A stretch of 64,000 nucleotides of DNA from Triatoma infestans (lineage: Eukaryota; Arthropoda; Insecta; Hemiptera; Reduviidae): positions 95,482-159,481 of the forward strand of contig JAAEAF010004370.1 in NCBI GenBank assembly GCA_011037195.1, written 5' to 3'. Positions 1-11,825 of the stretch are shown in pieces. How positions within the stretch are numbered: position 1 is the stretch's first letter; every line of letters begins with the position of its first letter. A program made the translations under genes and the position numbers. Below the pieces are notes generated by a model that saw only the letters and a program-made list of their open reading frames with translations, made no database searches and was not told the DNA's origin.

Positions 1-1288
1 TGTGTATGCATCTCTAATGGTGGGGGCCAGTTCGAGCAAGATCTGTAATTAATGTGGAGTAAAATTTATAATAAAATAGTACTTTTCTTCTTATTCAATC
101 AAAAAACCGTTATAATATCATTTTGAAATTTCTTATAAGAATCATGTTTTCATTCATAACTTGTAAAATATCACTCACAGACAAAAACCGTTCAAGTAAC
201 TTTTCTTACAAAAAAAAAAAAAAAAATGGAGGAATCTATTTCTTAAATAAAAAGCACACCACCCCATTTAAAAAAAATGAAGTTGTGCCTGTATCTCGCT
301 TCTCGAAGCAACAAAACAAATTTGCAAATTAAATTTGGATTTCTAACAAAAAACTACGGGGATACGTATTTTTTAGTTTTTTCTAGCTATCTTACTTTCC
401 GAGAAAAAGTCGTTATCCATATATCATGGGACACCCTATATATTAGATTATGAATACATATATTCAGATTGCTGTTTCACTCCCATAAGTAACACGAAAA
501 GAAGCCCAAATTTTGAATAAGCAATTTTAAATGTAGTTAGCAATTTTCATTGAAAAATCTTCAGGGACTTTTTAGTGGTAGGTACTAGAAAAGAAAAACG
601 GACATACCGACGTAAATATACATTGTTTTATAAGAAATCATGGACACAGTGACAACATAAAGATTCATAATTAGTTGCCACCTAGCCGGTTCCAAGGCCA
701 TGTTGAGGATGGAGGTGGGAAACCTCCATATCCAGTCTGGAAGGACATTACCGTGAGATGGAGGACGATAACTCATCCACCCAGGGAAATCATTATTACG
801 CAACCACAAACACACTTAATTGGACAGATCAAAAGAATTCACCCGGCAATTCTAGAAGAGCAACAAATTTTGGTTTTGGAATGTTTTTGATTTTTTTTTT
901 TTTATAGAACCGGAAATTTGTGAATGATTCTTGAAGAACTGGACAAATAAAAAATTGAATTTGGCTGCTATCCAGGAGATATCACATGGAATTGGCAATG
1001 GTATTATTGTGAAAAAGTAGAATTTAATTATTATAATTGTCAAATTTACTATAATGGTCATAAAAAAAACAGCACTGAATTCATAGTTACCAGGTAATTT
1101 TTTTGACCAATAGGCTTAAAATAAGCTATAAATCTTCCTATATGTTATACTCATATTACAGGCTAGTTCCAAAATTATAGCTTTTTCAACCTCTGATGAA
1201 GAAGTTAAAGATATATTGTAGGAAGCGTTAGAGTGAAGTATTATGCCCGAGGCATAGTATTAAAAATTTTCAAAAATATATATTGCCC
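1..1288. other. AT-rich DNA, no recognised gene
   Basis: Rich in A and T runs. The short open frames here lack family motifs, codon structure or splice context. Around 660-800 there is a less AT-rich patch with no match that I can name. Nothing functional can be supported. Confidence 0.5.
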
Positions 1289-1558
1289 TAATGTTGGATG
1301 GTACACCTAAAGTAGTAATAACAAAGGTAAGCTAATTAATGTCACAGTTTCTCGAAATCTTGTGGTCGGAGGCACATTATTCCCATAAATGATTAACAAT
1401 TAAAGTGTTATAGTTAATTGTTACGGCCTAAAACAGAAAAGTGGAGATACTTCGTTTATATGCAGTTAACAGTTTTTATTTAAAGAATAACATTCTAGCC
1501 GAAGTTATGGATAAAATTTTCAAAAAAAATTAAGAACTTAACATACTTCATATGAACC
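1289..1558. repeat. 270-bp direct repeat, copy 1
   Basis: This stretch recurs in the same orientation at 2270-2543 with only a few substitutions and small indels. The shared block opens with TAATGTTGGATGG and closes at ATGAACC. The two copies bracket about 710 bp that contains a SINE remnant and part of a dispersed repeat. No coding capacity is seen. It could be a local duplication or paired termini of an unknown element; the sequence does not decide. Confidence 0.85.
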
Positions 1559-1745
1559 TGGGGTTAAATCCAGCATGCTGCCCTAGGAGTCTCTACAACT
1601 CACTCTACGGTGATAAGCAATGTTGTCTGTAGCTAGAGAACACTGCTTGGAAGCCGGCAGTACACTGAGAAGGCTCTGGGGGGGGGCATAATAGATCTTT
1701 CAATTCGCAGTGCGATAATCACCTACAACAATCTACATCTAGTGT
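1559..1745 (+). mobile_element. SINE-A fragment (tRNA-derived), 5' truncated
   Basis: Matches the body of the SINE-A family seen complete at 9048-9286 (minus strand). It keeps a B-box-like segment (GGGGTTAAATCC), then the family-specific CCTAGGAGYCTCTACAACTC stretch and the ACACTGCTTGGAAGCCGGC block, and ends near CAATCTACATC. The A-box half is missing, and the break lies exactly at the end of the 270-bp direct repeat. Confidence 0.75.
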
Positions 1746-1787
1746 TATTGTTGTGACAGATATTTATGTGTTTAGAAAGTATACGAA

Positions 1788-2250
1788 GTTTAAAGAAAAT
1801 TGTTGGAGCCGTTTCGAAGAAAATTACGAAAAACTGGAAACATTACTCAATTAAAGCGCACTTCAGGTGGAGGTCAATGAATTTTGCACAAAATCTCCAC
1901 ATCGGATGCGATTTTAGAGCCTAACCTGATTTTTACCATGTTTGGTCTTCCTGCGACATTTTGTTTTTCAGATAGTTTGTTCGTCGGACACATAAACACA
2001 CATAATATAAAATATATACAGAGCGAATGTGTGTGTAACAGCAATACATAAAAACGAAAACCCGTAGGAAGCTGAAACTTGAGATATACTTTTAGATGCT
2101 AATAGCGGATATGACAAGTTTTTCCTGCTGAAAATCTGTCAGCCGTATATACCAATTTCTTTGAATATAATATATTTCCGTTCTTTTTTTATTTTCTCAA
2201 AAACCGGCCCAAAGATTTTCGTTAAAACCTATTGTATCAAGGAATCATGA
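1788..2250. repeat. Unclassified dispersed repeat (family G), pieces
   Basis: Two pieces resemble other sites in the window. Positions 1788-1905 (TTGGAGCCGTTTCGA and AAAGCGCACTTC motifs) match 6955-7195 and 49725-50045. Positions 1985-2250 resemble 12885-13080, including the AAAAACGAAAA motif and a run like AACTTGATATTC. No frame with recognisable protein similarity is seen. Class unknown. Confidence 0.55.
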
Positions 2251-2269
2251 AAGAAGTTACTCCGTGTAA

Positions 2270-2543
2270 TAATGTTGGATGGTACACCTAAAGTAGTAAT
2301 AACAAAGGTAAGCTAATTAATGTCACAGTTTCTCGAAATCTTGTGGTCGGAGGCATATTATTCCCATAAATGATTAACTATTAATAAAGTGTTATAGTTA
2401 ATTGTTACGGCCCAAAACAGAAAAGTGGAGATACTTCGTTTATATGCAGTTAACAGTTTTTATTTAAAGAATAACATTCTAGCCGAAGTTATGGATAAAA
2501 TTTTCAAAAAAAAATTAAGAACTTAACATAGTTCAAATGAACC
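2270..2543. repeat. 270-bp direct repeat, copy 2
   Basis: Second copy of the block at 1289-1558. The differences are a few single bases and short indels, for example an extra TAA near 2380. Sequence beyond ATGAACC differs from copy 1, so the repeat boundary is sharp on that side. Confidence 0.85.
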
Positions 2544-3970
2544 GATTTTCTTCAAATTTGAAATTATACAAAATGCTACTAGTTTATATTAATATTATGC
2601 AAATGGTACAACCGTATATTGTACTGAAGTAGTACTTTAAAGGAAAACAACGTTGCAGTTCCCTTAGAAACCACCCAAAATAATATTATCCTAGCAACAT
2701 GTTTCAATTAAATGACACGACATTTATCTAGATAAAGCCGCAAAAATAAAAAATGCTAGTGCCAAATGCAATTTATACAAAACCTCTTACCAGCATTAGG
2801 AAGAACTAAAAATCTCGAACCAGCCAAATTCAAGCATAGAATAAAAATAACGTTAATGAAAAGGATTATAAATTTTATTTATTATCTCCAGTATTTATGT
2901 ACTGGATCATATGGTTTTCTAAACATTTTAATGAGTATATTCCTTACTTCATACTGTGTTCATTCCATGTCTACAGAGAAATATTTTTCAAATTGTAATG
3001 TTTGTCTGCATCGGATTTACTAAGCACACAATAGATGAAAAAAACATTTGCATTGTTAAGCAACAAAAAACTTACATCAAAATTGTACGTACTGTACACA
3101 ATCATCTATTTTTGCTTTAAATCCTACTATTTCCGGTCTTAACGAAACGAAAAGAGTCCTAATGTTAAAAATGAATAGAATGAGAGAAAACTGTGGGCTA
3201 TATGCAGCATGGTATAATGCCCAGTTGAGGGAACTCATCCCTTGATCCCCTAGATTTGAGTGGGCAAGTATTATGTGAGTTAAAAGAGGATTTCTAATAT
3301 TACTGTCTACTTGCTTATATGGCAAAACGATGAGATTGTTTATAAACAGATTCTACAGCATTTATTATATTAATAAAGTAAATATTATATTAAAAATGAA
3401 AAAAGAGATTTATGATAAAAAAATACAATATTATTTAAAATGTGATTTTAATCATTGAAATATTTTATTTAAGAATTAGTTCATAAACAATACTGTTTTT
3501 CTATCATTAATTAAATTAGAACAGAACAATTCGTTAATTTACTGAAATAAAATAAGATATATAATATATATATATATATGTGTGTGGTGTGTGGTGTGTG
3601 TGTGTGTGTGTGATTTGGGCAATGTCTATTTTTTTCAGACGGTCTGAAATGGTCTAACTACTACCATATTCACAAATAAACAAGGTCAACTAAAAATAGT
3701 ACTTAAATCATCCTATACCATTGATTGCATAATTTTTACATCTCTCATTGCTTTTATAAAAAGTATATCCATCCGTCAACTTTCCAAAATTGTATTTTCA
3801 CGAAAATACATATTCTTGGTTGGCAAAGTATATACAGCGACAATATTAAACATGCGCCACTTACTTTCCTAGGAATGTAGGCCAGATAAAAAAAAAAAAT
3901 TGCAAATGATGTCCTACTTAATTTTTTAAACGATTCCAAATATGTGATCAATTATTATTTCTTTAGGCAG
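2544..3970. other. AT-rich DNA, no recognised gene
   Basis: No protein motif, RNA gene or mobile-element end recognised. It contains the compound microsatellite at 3555-3612. Confidence 0.5.
3555..3612. repeat. Compound (AT)n/(GT)n microsatellite
   Basis: An AT-dinucleotide run passes directly into a TG run with two GGTG interruptions. Confidence 0.9.
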
Positions 3971-3974
3971 CAGA

Positions 3975-4905
3975 AATAAGAGATTTATTATTGTTATTAA
4001 ATCATGGATGCCTATCTGCATGGGGCCTAAGCCAATGTGGCTTATATCCCCCTAATTCATTTTCCTAATTATTCTCCACCGTTACTTTACCAATCTGTAT
4101 ACAATATCCTAAAATATAAGCTCCAACCCTCCCAGGCTTCTCCGTGAGAGTGAGGCTCTCCCAAAAAATCCGAAACCATTGCCAGCAATACGGGAACACT
4201 GACATAAATAGTGATACACCGTTTCTCTAACTCAATCATCACAATTCTGACAAATGGGACTAGTCTTCCTGTCTATTTTATGTAAATGAAGCCACCCATG
4301 CCTGTCCAGTCACTACACCTACTATAGACCTCAGGGACAGGAGGTAAAGCGAAACCCCGGGTTAGTCCGCTTGATAAAACTTTTGGCCTGTTGGCATCCT
4401 ACGTGTCCTCACAATGTTTCTCCAAAACGCCCAAAATCTAATCTGACTGACGCTGAACCGCTTAGTGTCGGCAGGGCTGGCTCAGGACAACAAAATGGTA
4501 AAGAGCATTCCTGCCCAGCCAGCCGATCAGCCGTTCTATTCCCGCATATTCGGGAACCCAAAAAAAACTGCACTTTTCCCTTCTGTGCTAGAGTATTAAG
4601 CCTTCTCTTAAATTCACCCACCAATTTCGAACTCGAACATGGCTTCCTCAAAGCCCCTAGTGTTGCCCGACTATCCGAAAATATACGCACCTCTTTAATT
4701 TCTGTCTGCCACTCTCCCGCAAGGCAGCAGCATTCAATGATAGCAACAGTGCCCATGCTCTCAATGGCCACAAACCTCCTCCAGTCTAATCCTTGCAACC
4801 ATGCTCATTTATCTGACAGACCAGTTTCCTTCTGTCTAAAGCTATCTGAATAGCAGCAAATAATGCCGTTACCCACCTCCAGTAACTTTTGGAGACGGTC
4901 AAGAG
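3975..4905 (-). pseudogene. I/LOA-type LINE 3' fragment with RNase H, antisense
   Basis: Read on the minus strand this is the 3' part of a non-LTR retrotransposon ORF2. The frame at 4798-4409 reads RNase H-like: IFSDSRATLGAL carries the active-site Asp motif of LINE RNase H domains, followed by GNRTADRLAGQE, which corresponds to the usual GNE-AD-LAK motif. The copy then runs through degenerate zinc-binding-type sequence (4350-4180) to an AAT/AAC-rich 3' tail near 3990-3975. The same family recurs in plus orientation at 25926-26598: the stretches around 4200-4330 and 26230-26400 align well after reversal. The frame is broken after RNase H and the 5' end is missing, so it is a dead 5'-truncated copy. 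The exact clade (I, LOA, Loner, R1-related) is not settled by eye. Confidence 0.75.
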
Positions 4906-5169
4906 AGAAATTTCAAAACCACCTTTCTTATTTCAAATTAAACCACATATTTTAATAAAAAATAGTTATTGAACGAGAAAAAACTGTTGAGTATTGGCTG
5001 AGATATTCGAATTGGAATGTAAAGAAATTCTCTGCGTTCTGTATGCTATATTTCACGTTATTTTTGAGTTTATAGTCTCAGATCAAGCAAAAGCATTAGT
5101 TATTCAAAATGGGCACCATCATCTAGTTTTCATTGAATGCAATTGTTACAGAATTAAGACGGATTTCTT

Positions 5170-5642
5170 TGCAGGCTTCAGAAATGCATTCTTCAATTTC
5201 TTCTAAAGGTTCAGAAATTCATTGTTTAATTTCTTCTAAAGCTTCAGAAATTCATTCTTCAATTTCTTCTGCGGCTTCAGAAATTCATTCTTCAATTTCT
5301 TCTAAAGCTTCAGAAATTCATTCATCAATTTCTTCTACAGCTTCAGAAATTCATTCTTCAATTTGTTCTACAGCTTCAGAAATTTATTCTTCAATTTGTT
5401 CTACAGCTTCAGAAATTTATTCTTCAATATCTTCTAAAGCTTCAGAAATTCATTCATCAATTTCTTCTAAAGCTTCAGAAATTCATTCATCAATTTCTTC
5501 TACAGCTTCAGAAATTCATTCTTCAATTTGTTCTACAGCTTCAGAAATTTATTCTTCAATTTCTTCTACAGCTTCAGAAATTCATTCTTCAATTTCTTCT
5601 AAAGCTTCAGAAATTTATTCTTCAATTTCTTCTAAAGTGTGA
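5170..5642 (+). repeat. 33-bp minisatellite, 14 units, open in one frame
   Basis: About 14 tandem copies of a 33-bp unit. In the plus-strand frame that opens at 5133 each unit encodes 11 residues of the form ASEIHSSISSK, with K/T/A, H/Y and S/C alternating between units. Because 33 is a multiple of three and no unit contains a stop, the frame stays open for 169 codons and ends at 5640-5642. Units 5-9 and 10-14 share a similar order of variants, hinting at higher-order duplication. A pyrimidine-rich acceptor-like TTTCTTTGCAG lies at 5165-5175, just before the first unit. I do not recognise a protein family. It may be a non-coding minisatellite that happens to be open. Confidence 0.85.
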
Positions 5643-6950
5643 TACGGTTTAAATTACCATAAACTTTATTTCTTAGGTATCCATGGAAGTAATACAGGAA
5701 ACGCCATTTAACCCTTCTGGGGAAAAACGATCTGAATCAAACCGATTGACTGAACAAAAACACAGCGAAATTTTCCTATATGATCATGCGCTTCCCAAAT
5801 ATTTTATATTATATTATATACTTCATATTTTTATATTATATTAAACTTAGATTTTATGATCAAAATATGGAATCATTTGTAATATTATCTGATATTATTG
5901 TAATTCGAGTTTATATAATTAAACATACGTGTGCCTGGGTATGTGGTAATGCCCTGAGAGTCATTTACTAAAAACAATCAAAACTCAGAATCTAGTGGTT
6001 TTTATCAGGTTTTCTTCCATTACTTTAAATTCTAATTGACCCAGCATTAGACGATTTGACTGATTGTTTAGATAAGAAATCTTCAGCAGATCTAAGAAAC
6101 ATAAACTGAAAGCGATTTGCAGGATAATATAAAATTATTTTCGATGACTCCAGAAGATACTGATGACAATAGTGGATAAGATTATAAATTTAATGTCATT
6201 AATTAATGGAAGAGAAAATAAAATAAATGAAAACAAAAAAAAAAGTTATATAGTCTAAATTTTAATAATACTTCATTAAAGACAAAATAAAGGCAGGATA
6301 ATAAAAAGTGCTATAAAAATAAATTCACTAGAGAAATAGTGATATAGTGATTACATTAAGGTACTGGCTAGGTAAGTAAACTGTAAACTTTAGATTGCTT
6401 TTGACATAAGACATTATCATCAGGTTCACTGGCATGTAAAATTAACTAATAAATCCTTGTGCATAATTAAGAACTGTGTATACGGCAGAAAATATTATGT
6501 ACATAGTTCAATGAATATCAATTGATGCATAAAAAATTACTTAGCTTTCAAATACTTGTTAAATAATGCATACCTTATTACACAGTTAAATGGAGGTTTT
6601 GTAAAATTGAGTTTTTGTTTAAATAAAACGGTCGTGTATTTACAATGTTTAAGGTAAATTAAAACAGACATGCCTAAAAATTAATAGCAGATATTTTATA
6701 TTAAAGAATTCGCTGTTAAATAGGTAGACGCCACATAATTCATTTAATTGTTTTTTAATTACAAGGAAATTACGTTCACGTATAATAGAGAACAATTTGT
6801 AATTTAAACTTTTATCAAATATAAACGAATAATAACAAACGAAAAAATCTGACGTGATACACTCACACAACCTTCTCTTACTTCAGTTTTCAAAATTGTA
6901 ATAGACAAATTCTCTAGTTAGTGTGCCACATTAAATGAAATTCGTCTGAG
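5643..6950. other. AT-rich DNA, no recognised gene
   Basis: Dominated by A/T; nothing recognisable on either strand. Confidence 0.5.
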
Positions 6951-6954
6951 TTCG

Positions 6955-7195
6955 TCGAAATTCGTCCGAAACTGAAAAAACTGTTCAGTAAAAGCGCACT
7001 TCCAGTTTGCTAATTTTCTTTAAACTTGGAATTTTGGCCATCTTTTTATTTCTAATTAATTTTGTTTGGATGGAAGAATTGTATAATCAACTATGATAGC
7101 ACTTTATAGACAAACATAACCCTATCTCTCCCCTAAAGCTCCCTTAAATGACTTTACCAGGAGAAATGTTTCAAATTAAAGTTGTAGCTCTTTTA
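6955..7195 (+). repeat. Unclassified dispersed repeat (family G)
   Basis: Shares an ordered series of motifs with 13030-13430 (reversed), 49725-49960 and 52080-52270: GTTCAGTAAAAGCGCACTTCC, GGAATTTTGGCCATC, a GAATTGTATAAT block, the CCCTAAAGYNCCCTTAA block and GAAATGTTTCAAAT. No recognisable coding frame. The order is constant between copies, so this is one interspersed family of unknown class. Confidence 0.75.
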
Positions 7196-7199
7196 ATGT

Positions 7200-7315
7200 G
7201 TTGTTCACTGAGGCCGGCATTGCACTGGGAAGGCATACGTACGGCACAATACATCTTCCACGTCGGACGATGAACTATCCCCTAAACACGAAATCTAAAC
7301 TAATCTAATCTAATT
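7200..7315 (+). mobile_element. SINE-A remnant, 3' part only
   Basis: TTCACTGAGGCCGGCATTGCACTGGGAAGGC and the following CACAATACATCT correspond to the 3' half of SINE-A. Diverged; no promoter boxes remain. Confidence 0.55.
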
Positions 7316-7560
7316 CCATTATCAGCAATATACTTACAATTAGCAGGCATCTCCATTCATATGTGGCAGGTTATCTATAATAATAAAAGGTCTTCAACTT
7401 ACTCTGTCTGAGCAATCCACTGTAAGACAGTTACCATCCCCTATTAGCTCCTCTGTTCCTTTAATTCACTTCTGCCTTAATCTGCCAGGAGATGACCATA
7501 TAGAGTTTGAGCCATTTTTATCAGCTCTCTCTAAAACTTCACAGGAGAATCTATGTAGCT

Positions 7561-7691
7561 TGTAATAGCAAAGAGAGATCAGCAACCAAAGAGAGTAGAG
7601 AGAAGAGAAACGAACCCAACCACTACATAGTTAACCAGTTTAACCAAGTCTTCTAAATTCATCAACCAGACCAAAATTCTCTCCACCTAAC
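7561..7691 (+). repeat. LTR-like repeat (TGTAAYAGC family), internally deleted
   Basis: Begins TGTAATAGC and ends CTCCACCTAAC, the same outer ends as the full copy at 7711-8045, but about 205 bp between the CGAACCCAACCA and ACATAGTTAACC segments are missing. It lies only 19 bp upstream of the full copy in the same orientation. Confidence 0.75.
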
Positions 7692-7710
7692 ACATCCATT
7701 ATATTGATGA

Positions 7711-8045
7711 TGTAACAGCAACCAAAGAGAGGTCAGCACCAAAGAGAGTAAAGAGAAGAGAGACGAACCCAACCATTCTCTCAGACTGGAGTGGGAGAAA
7801 CTGTATAAATACAGGGACCAAAAGTTCAACATACAGTTCAATACATTTCAAGAGAGTTCAATATAGTTCACTATAGTTCATCATCTCGCCAGTCACTTCG
7901 TGTCATTTTCATATCACTCTTCCTTAATCATACTCTATTGTAAAGTCCAGGCAGACTGAGTCTCTTTATTATTATTATACATAGTTAACCAGTTTAACCA
8001 AGTCTTCTAATTTCATCAACCAGACCAAAATTCTCTCCACCTAAC
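7711..8045 (+). repeat. LTR-like repeat (TGTAAYAGC family), full copy
   Basis: About 335 bp from TGTAACAGC to CTCCACCTAAC. The interior has a promoter-like CTGTATAAATACAGGG (about 7800-7815), followed by several AGTTCA repeats. A reversed copy occupies 12414-12745. The TG start, size and TATA box suggest a solo LTR, but the far end is not a clean CA and no target-site duplication is evident, so a different kind of repeat is possible. Confidence 0.65.
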
Positions 8046-9034
8046 CATTTTATAGCTTCACTTCTAATATGCGAATTTTATATTCTCTCCAATCTAAAAA
8101 TGACGCTTGCTTCTCTTCCAGAAATCCATCTCTATTTTACAGTTTTGTTGTAGAAACAAATCTAAAAACCAATCATATATTTTAAACATTATTTCCAAAA
8201 AATATCAAATGAGATAAGGAGTTGGCTCAATGATAATAAAACACCAAACTGTCAGAATTGAAGCGATTAAAGAAGATTTTTAACGTTTTATCGTTTTATG
8301 TTGTAGAAAAATAGTAATTAATTGAAATTATTGCAAAATTGTTTCGTTAAAAGTTGGCCGGATTTAAGTAAATAAGTATAATATAACTGGCCCAATTTTA
8401 ACAATAAGCCGCAATCGTATGAAACAACGCTCATATTAAAAAAAAAAGCTGCAGTCATATGAAACCACGTCTTTTATTAAAATAGTTTCTTGTACTAGGA
8501 ATATATATAATTATTAAGTTTTCATTTTATAGCTACATAACATTAAATAGCTGTATAACATTAAAAAAAAACTAAATTGATAAGCTTAAATCAGTAACAA
8601 TAAATACTTAATAACCTAGTATTACATTTTTTAATTTTTTTAAAATAAAAATATTGATATTTTTATATTCTTTTCTCGCTCACTCTCGCTCTCTCTCTCT
8701 CTATCCCGTAATATTCAGAAAAAGTTTTGAGAAAAGCTCTTTGATAAAAAGTTAAGACACAGTCGGTTATAGCCATTTACCTGTAGTAAGCAAACTACAA
8801 AGGTAAATATGAAAGTAGAAAAGCTATATGAAGAAATAAGGCTGGCTTTGGAATCTCTCCTGCATATGTTGCAGGTGATCATAAGCTGGGCCGCCAAACA
8901 AATATATAACTTTATAGAGCCAAAATAACTTTCTCCTGGTACATTGTAATATTCCACTAACTTTCATCTAATATTTTTATAAAGAAAATTATCTAATACA
9001 ATATTTTATTAGTTAATATACATTTTTTTTTTTT
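8046..9034. other. AT-rich DNA with a short (CT)n tract
   Basis: No gene recognised. A CT/CTCG dinucleotide tract lies at about 8682-8703. Confidence 0.5.
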
Positions 9035-9047
9035 TTTACTTTCTCTT

Positions 9048-9286
9048 CTTTTTTTTTTTAAGAGCATTTGCACATTCCTGAAAGATTATTGTGCCCCTGC
9101 AGCCTTCTCAAAACTCTGCCGGCCTCCAAGCAGTGTTCTCTAGCTACAGACCACACTGCCCACCATCAAACTGTGAGCTGTAGAGGCTCCTAGGAAAACA
9201 AAATCTAAGAGTAGCATGCTGCATTCGAACCGAGGACCTCCGCGTTGCTAGTCCAGCGCGCTAGCATTGAGCTAATCCCTTCCTGC
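9048..9286 (-). mobile_element. SINE-A (tRNA-Ala-like), complete, with 13-bp TSD
   Basis: Minus-strand SINE whose head reads AGGAAGGGATTAGCTCAATG, a tRNA D-arm/A-box-like segment, followed by a CTAGCAACGCGG anticodon-arm-like segment and a B-box-like GGTTCGAAT. The body has the CCTAGGAGCCTCTACAGCTC block and the element ends in an A-rich tail (a T run on the plus strand near 9048-9060). It is flanked by a perfect 13-bp target-site duplication, TTTACTTTCTCTT, at 9035-9047 and 9287-9299. This is a standalone copy: no extra 5' module precedes the tRNA-like head. Confidence 0.9.
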
Positions 9287-9299
9287 TTTACTTTCTCTT

Positions 9300-9778
9300 A
9301 CTCCTCTACAGTGAAGGTATAAAATAAATGAAATTGAGTTTTCACCAATGAAATGCATGTTTTGAGTTCCTTGAGTAGTACAAAACAAATCTTATTAATG
9401 AATTGTGTATATAATACGCATCTGGCATGAAGTTTCGGGTAAATCATCAAACAGAAATGCGACATTACTGAATGATTTTTTTTTTTTTAGTTCTTCGCGA
9501 TTTGCTTGAATACCTACCACCAGACACCATTCCCGGAAAAAGTGATTCTTGGGATGTTCTGGGGAAGGTAGCGTTAAATTTTCTTTTAAAATAACACTTC
9601 GATTTGTAGTGGATTGGTGATCAGAAGAGAAATAATTTCGGTTAAGGAACTTTAGCTTTATTGAACACTGTATATATTACTAAACGCTGTAAGGACTTAC
9701 ACTGCAATACTGATACAGAGGGAAAGTATGGTAGCATGAGAAGAGAGAGACAGAATGACAGGCAGAGTGAAAGAAATG
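9300..9778. other. Unassigned intergenic DNA
   Basis: No recognisable gene or repeat boundary. Confidence 0.45.
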
Positions 9779-9786
9779 TATGTGTC

Positions 9787-10214
9787 GGTTGCCCGTCAGG
9801 GGTATCCGTTGTATGCAGTTACTTTGGGTAGTAGCCACCCCACGGGTTACCTCACCTCATTACCCAATGCACTTTGTCAGGACAGTAAACAATTCACTTA
9901 AACTAAATACACTTTACAATTTTCCAGACAAGGACAAACACAGTACACAATCTAGGGTCTCCGTCCCTGGATAACTGGCGAAAGTCAAGGGAGAAGGAAG
10001 GGATTAGCTCAGTGGTAACGCGTTGGACTAGCAACGCGGAGGCTCCGGGTTCGAAGCCAGCATGCTACTTTTTTTCTTCCTAGGAGCCCCTACAACTCAC
10101 TGTCCGGTGATAAAGAACACTGCTTGGAGCCGGCTGTGCATTGGAGAAGGCTCAGGGAGGCACAATAGATGTTTCAGGTCGCAGTGCAATAAACCCCTAC
10201 AACAATCTACAATC
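9787..10214 (+). mobile_element. Two-module SINE (5' module plus SINE-A), copy 1
   Basis: A 5' module of about 205 bp (9787-9992) precedes a SINE-A unit (GGGATTAGCTCAGTGGTAAC, ACTAGCAACGCGG, GGGTTCGAAGCC, CTAGGAGCCCCTACAACTC). An 8-bp direct repeat TATGTGTC flanks the whole at 9779-9786 and 10215-10222, which indicates that both modules inserted together. The same two-module arrangement is found at 10308-10737 and 38996-39441. Confidence 0.85.
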
Positions 10215-10307
10215 TATGTGTCAATTTGACGGTAATTAAAAAAAAAATCCCTACATTATAATTACAAGCCTATTATATAAAGCGGCTGAACTAACCCTCT
10301 TTCTTTA

Positions 10308-10737
10308 CCGCAAGGATTTACATGGGGCGCGGCGACCCGACGGGTTACCACAGCTATGTACTCCATGCATTCGTCAGAACAGTACACAATTCACTTAAAC
10401 TCATACACTCTACCCTTTACCGACAAGAAAAAATTCAGTACACAAGCTAGGGTTTCCGGCCCTAATTAATTGGCAAATGCCAGGCAAGAAGGAAGGGATT
10501 AGCTCAGTGGTAGTGCGCTGGATAGCTGCGCGGAGGTCCTGGGTTCGAATCTAACATGTTGCTGTTAGATTTTCTTTTCCTAGGAGCCTCTACAACTCAC
10601 CGTGATAGGCACTGTTATCTGTAGATAGAGAACACTGCTCGGAGACCAGCATTGCACTGAGAAGGCTCCAGAAGGCACAAGAGATCTATCAGGTAGCAGT
10701 GCAATAATCCTTCTATAACAATCTAATGTAATCTCAT
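10308..10737 (+). mobile_element. Two-module SINE, copy 2
   Basis: A 5' module with a deletion near its start (aligned from CCGCAAGG, then GGCGACCCGACGGGTTAC) is followed by SINE-A (GGGATTAGCTCAGTGGTAGT, GGGTTCGAATC). It is flanked by CCTCTTTCTTTA (10296-10307) and CCTCTCTCTTTA (10738-10749), a 12-bp target-site duplication with one mismatch. Confidence 0.85.
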
Positions 10738-10749
10738 CCTCTCTCTTTA

Positions 10750-11825
10750 ACTTCTCCTTTCAGTTCCTAGATGCCTCCATAGCTTGCCCCTTCCACAAGC
10801 AAGAGGAAAATTGCATTGAACTTATGGTGGAGAGAGATTTCAGCCAATTACAGGTACAATATATGTTTGTATCATGTATAATATACAGAAGCATTGATAA
10901 AACTTCAAATTTTGAAGCACATCGGTTTAACGAAATTGCGAATTACAAGAATTAGATTTATGAGTTCCCTTTGAAATTTACACGAATATGTCCATGACGA
11001 TTTCCTTTAAACTTGCACATAAAAGATATGTAAGCCTATCACTTTTATTTGAAACATTTTTCCGAAAGAAACGGGTTTTAGACAGTTCTGCCGTAAAAGT
11101 AGCGTTAAATTTCAAATTTTTTATAGAGTTAATTCAATGAATAATTGATAAATAATTCATTAAGTAAATTATATAAATGATAAACAAGAAAAACAATGAT
11201 TCCCTAGTTTTTGTATACAAAATAAAATTGTAATATATAACAAATAAAAATAACAGTTTTCTCGATCCCTTAATTTAAGACATGGAAATAAAAAGAAAGT
11301 GAAAACACGCAAATATAAAATATGTACGTTAGGAGAAAGTTTCGTGATAGACTCTAACAAAACTATAATGTAGTAATATTATTCTTCGAAAGAATCGTAC
11401 AGATAGATTGGTAAAAAAAATAACAGTTAAGTAAAGAGTTACTTGATTTTTTTTTATTATTTTTTATTATTATTACTAAGAATATTATTAGTTGTACAAA
11501 ACACAGTAGAAATAAAAGAATTATTTATTATTATTGTTGTTAGGGTTCATTTTTATTTCTGTTGAACATCTGAATGTTCTACATTATAAAGCAGATTGGA
11601 TTAAATTATTCAAATTATATCATATGTCATATTTTATTATACGATGTATAATATATATGTGTGTAACATTATTTTATAGGTCAAAGGGATGTTTCCAAAT
11701 GGCTTATTACTCAAATTCAATCATTACTTTGATTATAAAGAAATTCATATATAATATTATTAATATAAAATATTGAAATAAAGTTATTTATCATTTTTAT
11801 AATGTGCTCATTAAAACCTATATAT
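10750..11825. other. AT-rich DNA, no recognised gene
   Basis: Nothing recognisable. Short open frames at 11169-11360 (minus) and 11534-11776 (plus) are AT-driven and without motifs. Confidence 0.5.

Noticed and set aside
420..450. GGGACACCCTATATA as a transposon terminus
   Set aside because: A common-looking motif but no inverted partner within several kilobases.
9995..10060. tRNA-Ala-like sequence that might be a tRNA gene
   Set aside because: The D-arm and T-arm segments are present, but the acceptor stem does not pair and the sequence continues into a SINE body inside a target-site duplication; the same head recurs in other SINE copies.
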